This document shows positions 26,171 through 35,246 of a DNA stretch of 64,000 bases, piece by piece (position 1 is the stretch's first letter; each line of letters starts with the position of its first letter). Where the stretch lies: assembly GCA_963764955.1 (NCBI GenBank), contig CAVXVE010000040.1, positions 1 to 64,000 of the forward strand, given 5' to 3'. The translations under genes and the position numbers were made by a program. The notes under the pieces were generated by a model, which worked only from the letters and a program-made list of their open reading frames with translations, ran no database searches and was not told the origin of the DNA. The stretch is from Roseiarcus sp963764955 (GTDB lineage Bacteria > Pseudomonadota > Alphaproteobacteria > Rhizobiales > Beijerinckiaceae).

Positions 26171-26300
26171 CTGGACTCCGGGACCTCGTCCTGAGGCGCC
26201 GCGAAGCGGCCTCGAAGGACGCTCAAGGAGGCGCCAATCTGGATCATCCTTCGAGACGCCGCGCTTTGCGCGGCCCTTGAGGCATGAGGTCCCTGGAGTT
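26171..26300. repeat. REP-like long inverted repeat
   Basis: Two imperfect arms of about 50 bases face each other. The left arm contains GGACCTCGTCCTGAGGCGCC and CGAAGCGGCCTCGAAGGAC (26181-26220). The right arm reads CATCCTTCGAGACGCCGCGC and then GAGGCATGAGGTCC (to 26292). The outermost bases (GACTCC, GGAGTTC) also pair. This is the style of repetitive palindromes scattered through Hyphomicrobiales genomes between genes. It lies in the about 590-base gap between the hydrolase-like gene and the PEP-CTERM gene; the rest of that gap shows nothing recognisable. Confidence 0.7.
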
Positions 26301-26622
26301 CGACAACATTCCGAACGGCCGCCTTGGGAGTTACGACACTCAAGAACTTTTTTCCGGGCTCTTATTGCGCTGCACACGCGATCAGTCTCGAGCGCCGAGG
26401 CCGTCGCCGTAGAAGCACAGCGCAGCTTCGACACAAGGACGGTCACGCGATCGTTACCTGTCCTTTCGGCTGGGGCTTCGAATAAATCCGCGCCCTTGGT
26501 GTTCACCGCCCGGACGAATGAGGGCGGACGGCGGCTTTGTCGCCGGGGAATTGTGGACAGTCCGGAACGGACCGGGTCGCGGGGTTCGCTCTCACGCCAA
26601 AATCGCAGAGGAGCGCTCGCCA

Positions 26623-27793
26623 ATGTCGAGATCATTTCAAGCTGTCCTATTGACCGCGGTCGCCGCCGGCGCGCTCAGCGCAGGCGCCGGAACGGCCCGA
26701 GCGGCCACCTATTTGCAGACCGATCTGGTTTCGGATCTCTCCGCACTCGGCGCCAAAATCACCGATCCCAGCCTGAAGAACCCGTGGGGCCTGTCGTTCC
26801 TTCCCGGCAGCCCGATCTGGGTCTCGGATCAGGGAAGCCAGATTACGGCACTTTATAATGTGACCGGCGGCCTGAACGTGGCGAAAAACGCGGGTCTCCC
26901 CTCGGTCGCCATTCCGCCGGCCGGCGCCGCCGGTCCGACCGGCCAAGTCGCCAACGGCGGCTCTGGGTTCGGCGTCACCGGAACTGGCAGTTCCGCTCTC
27001 TTCATTTTCGCCAACTTGAACGGGTCGATTTCCGCCTGGAACGGCTCCGCGGGGACGACGGCGGTCACCGAACGGACGACCCCAGGAGCTACCTACACCG
27101 GGCTCGCCATTAATTCGACCAACAGTCTGCTCTATGCCGCCAACGACGCGGGAACCGGCAGCATCGACGTCTTCAACAGTTCCTTTGCGCCAGCAACAAA
27201 CCTCCCCGCCGGAGCCTTTGCGACTCCGGCGGCGATCAAGACGGCAGGGCTCGTGCCGTTTAACGTCAAGGACATCAACGGCGCCGTTTATGTCACCTAT
27301 GCGCCGTCCGGTCACATCGGCTCAGACAGACGCCGCCAAAGGAATGGGGGCGTTGGCGGTCTTCAGCGAGGACGGGACGCTTAAGAGCAGTTCGTTTGTC
27401 GCCGATGAGCTCGCTTCGCCCTGGGGCCTCGCGCTTGCGCCCAGCAATTGGGGTCAGTTCGGCGGCGACCTGCTGGTTGGCAATTTCGCTTTCGGCGACA
27501 GCGTCATCGACGCCCTCAACCCCACGACGTGGGCGGTCGAGGGCACGATCGCGATCGACGACGGCGGCCAATCCCCGGGCGGCCTCTGGTCGCTGGCTTT
27601 CGGCGGCGAGGGCAATGACGGAAACCCGGAGACGTTGTTCATTACCGACGGTCTCAACCGCGAAGCGGATGGCCTCCTGGCGTCGATCACCACCGTTCCT
27701 GAACCGTCGACCTGGGCAATGTTGCTGGTCGGGTTTGGCGGACTTGCGCTCTTCGCCGCGCGCCGCCGCCGCCCGGCGCTGGCCGTCGGCTGA
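26623..27793 (+). pseudogene. TIGR03118-type PEP-CTERM protein, frameshifted
   Basis: Starts at 26623 behind GAGGAG, with a signal peptide ending near GTARAATY. The text SDLSALGAKITDPSLKNPWG, LSFLPGSPIWVSDQGSQITA and the later VPFNVKDINGAVYVTYAPSG fit the TIGR03118 beta-propeller-like family. At about 27318-27322 the frame changes. The second part (QTDAAKGMGALAVFSEDGTL, GGLWSLAFGGEGNDGNPETL) finishes with the sorting signal VPEPSTWAMLLVGFGGLALF and a basic RRRRP tail. Joined, it has about 390 residues, normal for the family. The product is expected at the cell surface or in the extracellular matrix after exosortase processing. A strong terminator follows. Confidence 0.85.
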
Positions 27794-27809
27794 GCGGAAG
27801 TCCGGGAGA

Positions 27810-27836
27810 GAACCGCCCGAAATCGGGAGGTTCTTT
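27810..27836 (+). terminator. Rho-independent terminator after the PEP-CTERM gene
   Basis: The stem GAACC-G-CCCG, loop AAAT, then CGGG-A-GGTTC followed by TTT forms a nine-pair hairpin with one internal mismatch, 17 bases after the stop codon. Confidence 0.7.
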
Positions 27837-27945
27837 CCTGCTGATCGCCGCGAAACCGCGACGGGGCGCTCGACGTAAATAGGAAAGCTGCGCCGGAGCG
27901 TCCTTCAGCTGGGCGGGCTCGCGCGTGCGAATTGGAGACCGCCTC

Positions 27946-28431
27946 ATGTCAACCCCTGAACGGGACCGTCGCGCCGCGATTGCGGCCTGCGGCGCGTTTG
28001 CGTTTTTCGCTGCGATGGGGAGCAGGGCCGCGCGGGCGCAGTCGGGCCTTCCGGTGCGCAACATCCGGGTCGACGTTGCGCCGCTGCGGGCCAACGCCGG
28101 CGACCCGACGGCGGCTTGGGTCGAGCGCGAGCTGCCCCGCAGTCTTGCCCGGGCGCTGGCTGGCCGCCTAACGTCCAGAGGCGGAACGCTGACGGTGAGG
28201 ATCGACTATCTTACGCTGGGATCGAACACCGGGGCCACCGTTCACGGCGGCTCATCGCCGGATTCCATCCAGGGCGTGGCGATGCTCGGCGCCGTTCAAT
28301 GGCCGGTGCGGGCGACCACCAGCTACGCGGCGTCGCCGATCGACCAGACGATGGTCGAGCAATCCAACCATTATCGGGTCGCGCAGGTGTGCGAGGCGCT
28401 GGCGTTCTGGATCGCCCGGGACCTCTCCTAG
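27946..28431 (+). CDS. Secreted protein of unknown function, tandem paralogue 1
   Basis: A 161-residue product from the ATG at 27946 (GGAG upstream). It has a signal peptide containing RRAAIAACGAFAFFAAMG and ending near ARAQS. The mature part has RVDVAPLRANAGDPTAAWVE, then RSLARALAGRL, and ends with QSNHYRV and ALAFWIARDLS. The next gene encodes a clear relative with the same blocks, so the pair arose by tandem duplication. I recognise no named family. Location is probably periplasmic. A GTG at 27925 is an alternative start but would add residues before the signal peptide. Confidence 0.72.
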   Translation: MSTPERDRRAAIAACGAFAFFAAMGSRAARAQSGLPVRNIRVDVAPLRANAGDPTAAWVERELPRSLARALAGRLTSRGGTLTVRIDYLTLGSNTGATVHGGSSPDSIQGVAMLGAVQWPVRATTSYAASPIDQTMVEQSNHYRVAQVCEALAFWIARDLS

Positions 28432-28544
28432 ACCTCGCGAGACTGGCGGTTTCGGCGCAAAACTGCGGAGGTTTCGGAGAGTAGAGGGCCGGACTTGCCG
28501 ACTGTGCGCGTCGGACGGGCGCGAATCCTAACGGAGATTACGTC

Positions 28545-29006
28545 ATGTCATATCGGATTGCTCGTCGCGCCGTGATTGCAGGATGCTGCGCGTTTGCCCT
28601 TCTCACGGCGATGGTGGGCGGGGCGGCGGCGCAGTCGCGCCCCGCGGTCGGCGCGATCAGGGTCGATGTCGCGCCCTTGCGCGCCAACGCCGGCGACCCG
28701 ACGGCAGCCTGGGTCGGCGAGGAGCTGCCGCGCCGGCTCGCTCAGGCGCTGTCTGGCCGTATGGCGCTGAAGGGCGCCACGCTCCTCGTGCGGGTCGACG
28801 CCCTCACGCTTGGGCCGAACAAGGACGGCCGCGCCTGGGACAACATCAGCGGAGTCGTGGCGGTAGGGGGCGTCGAGCGGCCAGTGCGGGCGACGTCGAG
28901 ATATTGGGCGTCGGCGATCGATCCCGCGACAATCGCGCAATCCAATCACCTCCGTGTTTCGGCGGCCGCGCAGGCGCTGGCGTTCTGGATCGCGCGAGAT
29001 TTTTGA
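28545..29006 (+). CDS. Secreted protein of unknown function, tandem paralogue 2
   Basis: A 153-residue product with signal peptide MSYRIARRAVIAGCCAFALL...AAAQS. It shares with the preceding gene the blocks RVDVAPLRANAGDPTAAWVG, ELPRRLAQALSGRM, LTLGPN, RPVRATSRYWASAID, QSNHLRVS and ALAFWIARDF. It lacks the seven to eight extra residues of paralogue 1 around GATVHGGSSPDS. The start follows GGAG-type sequence (ACGGAGATTACGTC). It is separated from its paralogue by 113 bases and convergent with the RND permease gene, whose stop is 19 bases away. Function unknown; probably periplasmic. Confidence 0.75.
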   Translation: MSYRIARRAVIAGCCAFALLTAMVGGAAAQSRPAVGAIRVDVAPLRANAGDPTAAWVGEELPRRLAQALSGRMALKGATLLVRVDALTLGPNKDGRAWDNISGVVAVGGVERPVRATSRYWASAIDPATIAQSNHLRVSAAAQALAFWIARDF

Positions 29007-29024
29007 CTCAAGCCAGCAGGTCGC

Positions 29025-32000
29025 CTACTCCGCCGCTTGCGCTGGCTCCCACGCGCGTTCCTCGTGTTCGCGCTCCTCGCGCTTCGGCGCAGGCGGCTTG
29101 CCTTTGTTCGATCCCGAAAGCCATCGCGACAGGCGATCGAGATAGAGGTAAATGACCGGCGTCGTGAACAGGGTCAGCGCCTGGCTGACGATGAGCCCGC
29201 CGACCATCGTAAAGCCGAGCGGCTGGCGCATCTCGGAGCCCGTGCCGTGACTGAGCATCAAGGGCACGCCGCCAAGCAAAGCGGCCATGGTCGTCATCAT
29301 GATCGGACGAAAGCGCAACAGCGCCGCCTTGCGGATCGCCTCGGTCGGCGTGAGGCCTTCCTCACGCTCGGCGGAGATGGCGAAATCGACCATCATGATG
29401 CCGTTCTTCTTCACGATGCCGATGAGCAGGATCGTGCCGATGAGGGCGACGAGGCTGAATTCGTAGCCGAACAGCATGAGCGTAGCGAGCGCGCCGAGCC
29501 CCGCCGAGGGCAGCGTCGACAGGATGGTCAGCGGGTGAATGAAGCTCTCATAGAGCACGCCCAGGATCAAGTAGACGCAAATGAGCGCAGCGAGGATGAG
29601 CAGCGGCACGCTGGTCAGCGAATCCTGGAACGCCTGCGCGTTGCCCTGGAACGTCGTCGTCAGACCCTGGGGCAGTTGCAGCGCCCGCATCGCGCGCTGG
29701 ACCGCCTCGGTCGCCGGGCCGAGCGCCACCCCTTGCGCGAGGTTGAAGCTGATGGTGATCGCCGGGAACTGTCCCTGGTGGCTGATCGACAGCGGCGCGA
29801 CCGGCGCCGTCGTCCATTTCGCGAACGCGCTCATCGGCACCATCTGATTGGTGGTTGGCGACCGGATGTAAATCTTGTCGAGCGTCGCCGGATCGCCCAG
29901 GAGCTGCGGCAGGACCTCGAGGATCACATAATAAGTGTTCACCTGGGTGAAATATTGCGTCACCTGCCGCTGGCCGAAAGCGTCGTAGAGCGTATCGTCA
30001 ATGAGCTGCGGCTGGATGCCGTAGCGCGAGGCCATGTCACGGTCGATCTTGAGGGTGAGCGTCGTGCCGGAGCTCTGCTGATCGGTCGCGACGTCGCGCA
30101 ATTCCGGCAGCGATTGCATTTTCTCGAGGATCTTGTCCGCCCACGCGCTGAGCTCCTCGAAATTGGCGTCCTGCAGCGTGTACTGGAACTGAGTCTTGGC
30201 GAAGCGCGCGCCGACCGTCACGTCCTGCGCCGCCTGCAGGTAAACGCGCATGCCCGCCACCTGGGCGAGCTTCGGACGCAACCGGGCGATCACCTGGAAC
30301 GCGTCGACGTCGCGCTCGTCGCGCAGCTTTAGCGTGATGAACATGCGGCCGTTGTTCTGCGCCGAATTGCCGACGCCGGACCCAAGTCCCATCGCCATGG
30401 TGTCGACGGCCGGATCGGCCATGACGATCCGCCCGACTTCCTGCTGCAGGCGATACATGTCGTGGAACGAGACGTCCTGACCCGCCTCAGTCGTACCGAA
30501 CAGAATGCCCGTGTCCTGCTGCGGAAAGAAGCCTTTGGGTATGACGACGAACAGATAGCCGGTGGCGATCACCGTGCCGATGAAGGTGATCAGCGTGGCG
30601 AAGCGGTGGCGCAGCACAAAATCGACGCCCCGCTCGTAGCCGTTGGCGAGCGCCACGAAACCCTTCTCGCTGAGTTTATAGAGCCGACCGTGCCGTTCCT
30701 GATCGTGGCTCTTGAGAAAACGCGACGCCATCATCGGAGTGAGCGTGAGCGAGACGCACGCCGAGACGAAGATCGTCATTGCGATGGTGACCGAGAATTC
30801 GCGGAACAGGCGCCCGATAATTCCGCTCATCATCAGGAGCGGAATGAGCACCGCGACCAGCGAGACGGAGATCGAGATGATGGTGAAGCCGATCTCCGCC
30901 GAGCCTTTGAGCGCCGCCTGGAACGGCTGTTCCCCTTCTTCGATGTGGCGGGTGATGTTCTCGAGCATGACGATCGCGTCGTCGACGACGAAGCCGACGG
31001 AGATCGTGAAGGCCATGAGCGAGAGATTGTCCAGGCTGTAGCCGGCGACCCACATCAGCGCACAGGCGCCCAAGAGCGCCAGCGGCACAGTGACGCTCGG
31101 GATGATCGTGGCCCAGAGATTGCGCAGAAAGACGAAAATCACCATCACCACGAGCGCAATGGTGAGCGCGAGGGTGAACTCGACGTCGTGCACGGAGGCG
31201 CGGATGGTGGTAGTTCGGTCGGAGAGAATGCTGACATGAATGGTCGGCGGGATCGAAGCCTGCAGGGTCGCCAGCGTCCCCTTGATCGCATCGACCGTGC
31301 TGATGACGTTGGCGCCGGGGATCTTGAACACGACGAGAAAGACGCTCGGCTTGCCGTTGCTCCAGGCGGCCTGCGTCGAGTCCTGCGGTCCCGCCACCGC
31401 CCGGCCGATGTCGCGCACCCGCACCGGCGCCCCGTTGCGATAAGCGACAATGACGTCGTTCCAGTCCTTGGCCTTGGTCAGCTGGTCGTTGTCCTGGATG
31501 GTGAAGGTCTGCTTCGGACCGATGAGCGCGCCCTTGGGCGTGTCCACGGTCGCAATGCCGATCTGCGCCCGCACGTCCTCGAGCTGCATCCCCTTCTCGA
31601 CGAGCTTCGCCGGATCGACCTGAATGCGTATGGCGGGCGTCTGCTGGCCGCCGACGCGCACGAGAGACACGCCGGAGATCTGGCTCAAGTGCTGGGCGAG
31701 GATGTTTTCGGCGGCGTCGTCGACGTCGATAACCGGGGCGACGTCTGACTGAACCGACAGGATGAGGATGGGCGTGTCCGACGGGTTGACCTTGCGATAG
31801 GTCGGCGGACTCGGCAGATCTTTCGGCAGTTGTCCCGCGGCGGCGTTGATCGCGGCCTGGATGTCGTTGGCGGCGGCGTCGATGTTGCGGTTGAGATCGA
31901 ACTGGACGGTGATCGCGGTCGCGCCGAGCGAACTCGTCGACGTCATCTGGGACACGCCCGGGATTTGCGCGATCTGGCGCTCGAGGGGCTGCGCGACCGA

Positions 32001-32189
32001 AGTCGCCATCGTGTCAGGGGAGGCGCCAGGGAGCGACGCCGAGACGGTGATGGTGGGAAAGTCGACCTGCGGCAACGGCGCGACCGGCAGCGACGGGAAG
32101 GCGACCAGGCCGACCAGGAACACCGCAACCATGATGAGCGTGGTTGCGATCGGGCGATGAATGAAAGGCGCGGAAAGGCCTTTGTACAT
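29025..32189 (-). CDS. RND multidrug efflux permease (MdtB/MdtC-like)
   Basis: An inner-membrane proton-driven pump subunit of 1,054 residues, full length for the HAE1 family. The N-terminal helix is FIHRPIATTLIMVAVFLVGL, and the porter domain begins with PQVDFPTITVSASLPGASPD. The conserved GFVVDDAIVMLENITRHIEE marks TM4 with its paired aspartates. The C-terminal half has FSLVALIGTILLIGIVKKNG and PLMLSHGTGSEMRQPLG. I start it at the ATG at 32189, four bases after the adaptor stop and matching the family (MYKGLSAPFIHRP); a TTG at 32225 would overlap the adaptor gene. The product forms a tripartite pump with the HlyD-type adaptor; no outer-membrane factor is adjacent. Confidence 0.93.
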   Translation of the reverse strand: MYKGLSAPFIHRPIATTLIMVAVFLVGLVAFPSLPVAPLPQVDFPTITVSASLPGASPDTMATSVAQPLERQIAQIPGVSQMTSTSSLGATAITVQFDLNRNIDAAANDIQAAINAAAGQLPKDLPSPPTYRKVNPSDTPILILSVQSDVAPVIDVDDAAENILAQHLSQISGVSLVRVGGQQTPAIRIQVDPAKLVEKGMQLEDVRAQIGIATVDTPKGALIGPKQTFTIQDNDQLTKAKDWNDVIVAYRNGAPVRVRDIGRAVAGPQDSTQAAWSNGKPSVFLVVFKIPGANVISTVDAIKGTLATLQASIPPTIHVSILSDRTTTIRASVHDVEFTLALTIALVVMVIFVFLRNLWATIIPSVTVPLALLGACALMWVAGYSLDNLSLMAFTISVGFVVDDAIVMLENITRHIEEGEQPFQAALKGSAEIGFTIISISVSLVAVLIPLLMMSGIIGRLFREFSVTIAMTIFVSACVSLTLTPMMASRFLKSHDQERHGRLYKLSEKGFVALANGYERGVDFVLRHRFATLITFIGTVIATGYLFVVIPKGFFPQQDTGILFGTTEAGQDVSFHDMYRLQQEVGRIVMADPAVDTMAMGLGSGVGNSAQNNGRMFITLKLRDERDVDAFQVIARLRPKLAQVAGMRVYLQAAQDVTVGARFAKTQFQYTLQDANFEELSAWADKILEKMQSLPELRDVATDQQSSGTTLTLKIDRDMASRYGIQPQLIDDTLYDAFGQRQVTQYFTQVNTYYVILEVLPQLLGDPATLDKIYIRSPTTNQMVPMSAFAKWTTAPVAPLSISHQGQFPAITISFNLAQGVALGPATEAVQRAMRALQLPQGLTTTFQGNAQAFQDSLTSVPLLILAALICVYLILGVLYESFIHPLTILSTLPSAGLGALATLMLFGYEFSLVALIGTILLIGIVKKNGIMMVDFAISAEREEGLTPTEAIRKAALLRFRPIMMTTMAALLGGVPLMLSHGTGSEMRQPLGFTMVGGLIVSQALTLFTTPVIYLYLDRLSRWLSGSNKGKPPAPKREEREHEERAWEPAQAAE

Positions 32190-32193
32190 GGGC

Positions 32194-33411
32194 TTAAGTT
32201 CCGCTTCCCGTGTCGATTGAGACAATCGACCCGGGTTGGAGCAGGAACTGGCCCGACGTCACCACGCGGTCGCCCTCCTTAAGGCCGTCTGAGATGACCG
32301 ACGTAACCGTGTCCTGGTGCGCGATCTTAACCTGGCGCACCTGGGCGCGGTTCTGATCGTCGATAATGAAGACGTAGAGTCCCTTTGCGCCATGTTGCAC
32401 CACTTCGCTCGGGACAATCAAGACGCCCTTGTCTACGCCGAGCTGCAGCCCGGTCGTGACCGCCAGCCCCGGCCACAGCGCGTTGTCCGTGTTGTCGAAC
32501 TCGGCCTTGAGCCGGATCGTCCCGGTGGCGAGTTCAACCTGGTTGTCGCTGATCGACAAGCGCCCGGTCGCGAGCTTGTGGCCCTCCGCGTCCGTCACCG
32601 TGACTTGGGGGGAGCCGGAGGCCAGCTCCTCGTTGATCCGTGTCACATATTCCTGTGGCTCGGCGAAGATGACCGAAATCGGCTGCAACTGGGCGATCGA
32701 GACGATGCCGGTCTGCTGCCCCGCGTTGACGAGGTTGCCCTCGTCGATGAGGCGGAACCCGGCGCGGCCCGAAATCGGAGCGCGGATGGTCGTATAATCG
32801 AGCTGCGTCTTCGCGGCTTCGATCGCCGCGGCGTCCGCGGCGATGGTGGCGGTGAGCTGCAGCACCAGTGCGTTCTGCGTGTCGAGCTGCTGCTTGGTGG
32901 CGAAGTCCTGTTTGGCGAGCGTAGAGTAGCGCGTAAGATCGAGCTTCGCGTTGGCGAGGGTGGCGTCGTCCTGCGCTTTCTTGGCCACGGCCTGGTCGAG
33001 CGCGGCCTGGAACGGTCTGGCGTCGATCTGGGCCAGAAGGTCGCCCTTCTTGACCATTTGCCCTTCATTAAACGCGATCTTCATGATCTGGCCGTCGACG
33101 CGCGCCCGGACGAGGACGGTGTTGTAGGCCTGCACCTGTCCGATGCTCTCAAGGACGACGGGAAAGTCCGCGCGCTTGACCGGCGTCACGGTGACGACGA
33201 TCGGCGCCGGGCCGGTCGTTTGGGCGGTTTGACCCTTCGAAGGCGCTGACGCGGTCTGAGCGGACGGGGCCCAAATCCTGTCGTGCAGCTCATGGGCAAC
33301 TCGGCCGGCGGCCGGAAGCCAACGGTCCGCCGCGGCAGGCGCGTAAACGCCGTAAGCGGCGGCCGCGCCGCACGCCGCTACGACAATCCAGGCGAACCCG
33401 GCGAGCCTCAT
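32194..33411 (-). CDS. RND efflux periplasmic adaptor (MdtA-like)
   Basis: A 405-residue membrane-fusion protein with an N-terminal anchor (FAWIVVAACGAAAAYGVYA) and a Pro/Thr-rich linker. The lipoyl/beta-barrel parts follow in order: VRARVDGQIMKIAFNEGQMV KKGDLLA, a coiled-coil hairpin (QAALDQAVAKKAQDDATLAN to IEAAKTQLDYTTIRAPISGR), AGFRLIDEGNLVNAGQQTG and IFAEPQEYVTRINEE. It ends LKEGDRVVTSGQFLLQPGS. It links the downstream permease to an outer-membrane channel. It is the first gene of a two-gene leftward operon. Its promoter must lie in the 220 bases before 33632, where no clear operator was found. Confidence 0.93.
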   Translation of the reverse strand: MRLAGFAWIVVAACGAAAAYGVYAPAAADRWLPAAGRVAHELHDRIWAPSAQTASAPSKGQTAQTTGPAPIVVTVTPVKRADFPVVLESIGQVQAYNTVLVRARVDGQIMKIAFNEGQMVKKGDLLAQIDARPFQAALDQAVAKKAQDDATLANAKLDLTRYSTLAKQDFATKQQLDTQNALVLQLTATIAADAAAIEAAKTQLDYTTIRAPISGRAGFRLIDEGNLVNAGQQTGIVSIAQLQPISVIFAEPQEYVTRINEELASGSPQVTVTDAEGHKLATGRLSISDNQVELATGTIRLKAEFDNTDNALWPGLAVTTGLQLGVDKGVLIVPSEVVQHGAKGLYVFIIDDQNRAQVRQVKIAHQDTVTSVISDGLKEGDRVVTSGQFLLQPGSIVSIDTGSGT

Positions 33412-33631
33412 AAACGAACGCCTCTCTGCAACTCAACGAAGCGCGCAGACGAACCGCTTTCACGCCCTTATCGGCGCGGGGCGCGCGTGGCGGCGCGCTG
33501 CGCCGGACTCCCGGCGCGCAGACGCTTTGCAGGCGCCAGTTCTCGCGGGATTATGCGCCCATAACATTTTTTTCGGCGCGCGGAGCATCATCAACCAAAT
33601 TTGACCGGCCGCGCTCGGCGCATGACGCGAG

Positions 33632-34321
33632 CTAAAATGAGACGCTCGGCGGGATGAAAGCCTTAATCGCCGCCGCCGGAACGAAATACTTGGCGATGTC
33701 CGTCGTGTGGGCCTGCGCGCCGATTTTCAATGGCCGCCGGGTGATCGAAATCTTGCGGCTCATGATCCCCAACAGGCATAGATCGGCGGCGTCGAACACG
33801 CCTGAGCCGGAATTGCCGGTGGTGGCGACATCGGCGATTGCGGTGTCGAACCGACCGCGCAACTCGGCCGGAATCGCCTGCCGAGGCAAGATCCTGGAGG
33901 GGGCCGTTCCTTCGGGGATGGCGACAACGACCTTTTCGCCGGCGTATGGCGGACGCTTGCACAGGGGCGTGCGCCGCATCTGCAGACCGACCGGCAGCTT
34001 CGTCCCGTCGACCGACAACAGCGTCAGGTCCACGCTCTCCAGGCTGCCTTGCTTGACGAGCGTGGCCGGCAGGTCTTGGCCCGCGATGAGGACATGGGGC
34101 TTGGTTTGCGCCACGTCTCCGGCCACGTGCGCGGCCGTCAGGATGAGGCCGTTGCCGAGATAGACGCCATAGCCGGGCCATGGCTGGCGCGGCGTGCGGT
34201 TGACGTGCACGGCGAACGCCCTGAGGTCCGCTGGATCCGATTGCGCCCGCCCCTGGGTCGGCGTCAGCGCAACCGAGAGGGCAGCGCAACCAAGGATCAC
34301 GAGTCTCGTTGGAACCGTCAT
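33632..34321 (-). CDS. Secreted trypsin-like serine protease
   Basis: A 229-residue product starting at 34321 behind GGGAGA, with a signal peptide ending near GRAQS. The chymotrypsin-fold triad is readable: His in LTAAHVAG, Asp in ESVDLTLLSVDG and Ser in TGNSGSGVFD. The domain is short and without PDZ, unlike DegP. It is probably a periplasmic or secreted endopeptidase of unknown substrate. It stands alone between the efflux operon and a membrane protein gene on the same strand. Confidence 0.85.
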   Translation of the reverse strand: MTVPTRLVILGCAALSVALTPTQGRAQSDPADLRAFAVHVNRTPRQPWPGYGVYLGNGLILTAAHVAGDVAQTKPHVLIAGQDLPATLVKQGSLESVDLTLLSVDGTKLPVGLQMRRTPLCKRPPYAGEKVVVAIPEGTAPSRILPRQAIPAELRGRFDTAIADVATTGNSGSGVFDAADLCLLGIMSRKISITRRPLKIGAQAHTTDIAKYFVPAAAIKAFIPPSVSF

Positions 34322-34415
34322 GGTTCTCCCGTGTCGCACGTCCCCGAGCGATCGCAGGGGGCGCGCGACGAAAGAAAGCAAAGCTAATCCCGCAAGGCGA
34401 CTGTCAAGCAAATCT

Positions 34416-34847
34416 CTAGAAACTAACGGAATGGAGCAGCGAGCGGATCGGTTCGGACAGCATCTCCCAGCCGCGGCCCACAAGCGAGGCGTGGCCCATA
34501 AGGGAGGAAAAGAGGCGAAACAGGCAAAGAATCTCGATTAACGCAGCAAAAAGGACGTTGAGGAATGTAAATCCTTGGGGAGCGCCCAGTCCGACCTCCT
34601 CGCGCATCACATGGTCGTAAGGGATCTTTTGTACATAGGACGACGTTCGTCCGAAGAATGAGAATATCGTGAGGCCAAAGTACTGCAGTCTACCCGAGAT
34701 AATGAATATGAACGAATACAGCAGTCCAATTGTCGCTATTATAATTTCCGTGTTTCTATCGTGAATATTGTCGAAAACAAACCACGCTGCCGCCAGTATA
34801 ACCAGTCCGGCGACGATTCGAAACAGGACCACCAGCGCCCTAAACAT
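34416..34847 (-). CDS. Small membrane protein, function unknown
   Basis: A product of 143 residues from the ATG at 34847 (MFRALVVLFRIVAGLVILAA), or 165 from an ATG at 34913; neither start has a clear ribosome-binding site. Three hydrophobic segments are seen, near residues 5-25, 35-55 and 90-115. A polar segment with RTSSYVQKIPYDHVMREEVG lies between the second and third. No family is recognised. The DNA is clearly more AT-rich than its neighbours, which suggests recent acquisition. Confidence 0.55.
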   Translation of the reverse strand: MFRALVVLFRIVAGLVILAAAWFVFDNIHDRNTEIIIATIGLLYSFIFIISGRLQYFGLTIFSFFGRTSSYVQKIPYDHVMREEVGLGAPQGFTFLNVLFAALIEILCLFRLFSSLMGHASLVGRGWEMLSEPIRSLLHSVSF

Positions 34848-34913
34848 GGGAATCCCAGTCTGTGTTGATATTGTTTCTTGATCAAACCGCCGGTGGCGAC
34901 AGGACAATCCCAT

Positions 34914-35246
34914 AGCGCGGCGAACTTTGCTTGTCCAGCCAACAGCATGGGGGAGAAATCATATTGCCGCATCCAAGCGGTTCTGGCGGCGCGGGAATCG
35001 AGCGCGATCTGTCGCCGGGGCCCTCACAAGGCCGGCGCGTCTTGTTTTGGACCGAGTTTGGCTTACACTGCACTGCGTCAATCGCGGTGGTCGAGGGCGA
35101 GGCGCGGCGTGCGGGCCAGTGTCACGGAAAGCCTTGACTACAACGGAGTAATGGAATTTACCGTTGTCGCTGATTTTAACAACCGAGGACCTGGAACGTG
35201 CGAAAGTGAGCGGAGGCGCGTTCCTCAACCAATTGTGAGCCCGCAG
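34914..35246. other. Intergenic region upstream of the sugar transferase
   Basis: About 330 bases without a recognisable gene. A possible sigma70-like promoter, TTGACT at 35135 and TTTACC 17 bases later, points toward the sugar transferase gene; it is only a weak match. Confidence 0.35.

Noticed and set aside
26156..26635. Open frames running through the gap before the PEP-CTERM gene
   Set aside because: They pass straight through the REP-like palindrome and have no family text.
29037..33249. Long open frames on the plus strand opposite the RND pump genes
   Set aside because: They mirror the codon bias of the real minus-strand genes, are rich in Arg/Asp/His and match no family.
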